Assembly (NCBI GenBank): GCA_959347315.1
Contig: OY365817.1
Coordinates: 7,003,731 to 7,067,730 of the forward strand
Length of the DNA: 64,000 nucleotides
Reading direction: 5' to 3'
From: Bimastos eiseni
Lineage: Eukaryota; Annelida; Clitellata; Crassiclitellata; Lumbricidae
In this document: in pieces, positions 63,392 to 64,000 of the stretch
Numbering within the stretch: position 1 is the stretch's first letter
Layout: each line of letters opens with the position of its first letter
Notes under the pieces: generated by a model
What the model was told of the DNA's origin: nothing
The model's input: the letters and a program-made list of their open reading frames with translations, nothing else
Databases searched by the model: none
Program-made: the position numbers and the translations under genes

Positions 63392-64000
63392 CTGTTTTCT
63401 TATTTTTTCAAAACACTTAAAATATATCTAACAATGCTTCATAATGCACTGCTCATTTCCAGAACGTATTTGAATTTATTGGGTAGCTTTTCCAGTGTTT
63501 TTGAACGATCCCTGGCTGTTTTTGATGATGGCAAACCCATCCTGAAGAGTTCAGGGAATTTTCCTAAACTTCCGGTAGCTTACCTGAAAGCTCGACTGGC
63601 CCCATTCGGCCTGAACTAGTTGAGGTGGAATACCTGAACTTTCAGGCATTTCATCTGGAAATTTTCAAGAGTGCAGATATTTACAGCTGCCGTTTATAAG
63701 ATAAAGCTTAAGTGAACCTTGAATCCAGGGTTTCTTATCATGGAAGATGTTGTGTGTAGGAGGTCATGTTGTCTGTCGGCGTTGAACTGCTTAACTTTCC
63801 TGAAGTTTGTGGCAGTTTCATACTAAGTTATGCACATAGCACTGACCGACATGTAACTATAGAGGACGTTGTTTGTATCCGTCATGCGATGACATTTTTT
63901 GAATGTAAACTCAGGAGGTCATGTTGCCTGTCGACGTTTAACTGCTTTATATGTTATATATATATATATATATTATCAATATATATATATTAAGATACTA
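63392..64000. other. Non-coding spacer ending in (TA)n
   Basis: No supportable gene. An AGGAGGTCATGTTG(T/C)CTGTCG word occurs twice (about 63760 and 63914), each followed by GTTNAACTGCTT, a short direct duplication. A (TA)n run lies at 63954-63991. Confidence 0.45.

Noticed and set aside
1..64000. Host exon-intron genes
   Set aside because: No run of coding segments with splice sites or recognisable host domains could be assembled; all protein similarity recognised belongs to mobile elements.

Overview
The window looks like a gene-poor, repeat-dense stretch of a marine-type invertebrate genome. I infer this from the mix of metazoan mobile elements: LINEs of several clades, a Polinton/Maverick, hAT- and Mutator-like DNA elements, and long microsatellites. 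No host protein-coding gene can be supported. The octamer TAGGCCTA occurs at least 15 times in the spacer DNA but was not seen inside the large mobile elements, so it may mark native sequence. The species cannot be named from this window.

Layout. About 1.2-8.8 kb is a nested structure. A long-TIR DNA transposon (1175-8764, flanked by a 10-bp direct repeat) carries a full-length LINE on the minus strand (1822-7885, 14-bp target-site duplication) with a zinc-knuckle ORF1 and an endonuclease/RT/RNase H ORF2. From 9 to 21.7 kb there are (CATA)n arrays, decayed CR1/L2-like LINE pieces, minisatellites, and a 2.3-kb foldback element whose arms are (AAC/AAT)n against (GTT/ATT)n. From 22.0 to 30.6 kb lie five same-strand copies of a non-LTR retrotransposon with a restriction-like endonuclease. 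Copy A keeps a 919-codon open frame; most copies are separated by (TAA)n tracts. At 31.34 kb is a short sequence matching the 5' end of U2 snRNA.

The centrepiece is a 14,261-bp Polinton/Maverick (31988-46248) with about 360-376-bp terminal inverted repeats and a perfect 6-bp target duplication (AATCAC). On the left, reading outward, is a zinc-ribbon/PLA2-like/integrase/chromodomain gene. Next comes a rightward block of packaging ATPase and virion-type genes (several small proteins, a DUF8207-like protein, a pVI-like peptide, the capsid protein, a SAP protein). Converging from the right are a fibre-like gene, an adenovirus-type protease and a protein-primed family B DNA polymerase. Together these would supply replication (PolB), integration (integrase), packaging (ATPase), virion assembly (capsid proteins) and maturation (protease). 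Most of these genes carry stops or frameshifts, so this copy is an inactive relic. Nearly every start codon sits in a TATAAAATG or TTTAAAATG box, which I consider the most interesting regulatory signal in the window.

From 46 to 64 kb there are only short non-autonomous elements (an 81-bp hAT MITE, a 584-bp TIR element, a MITE carrying a minisatellite), simple repeats, a LINE scrap, a tRNA-like sequence, and an unexplained region at about 52.0-54.7 kb packed with short GC-rich stem-loops and a recurring 45-bp box.
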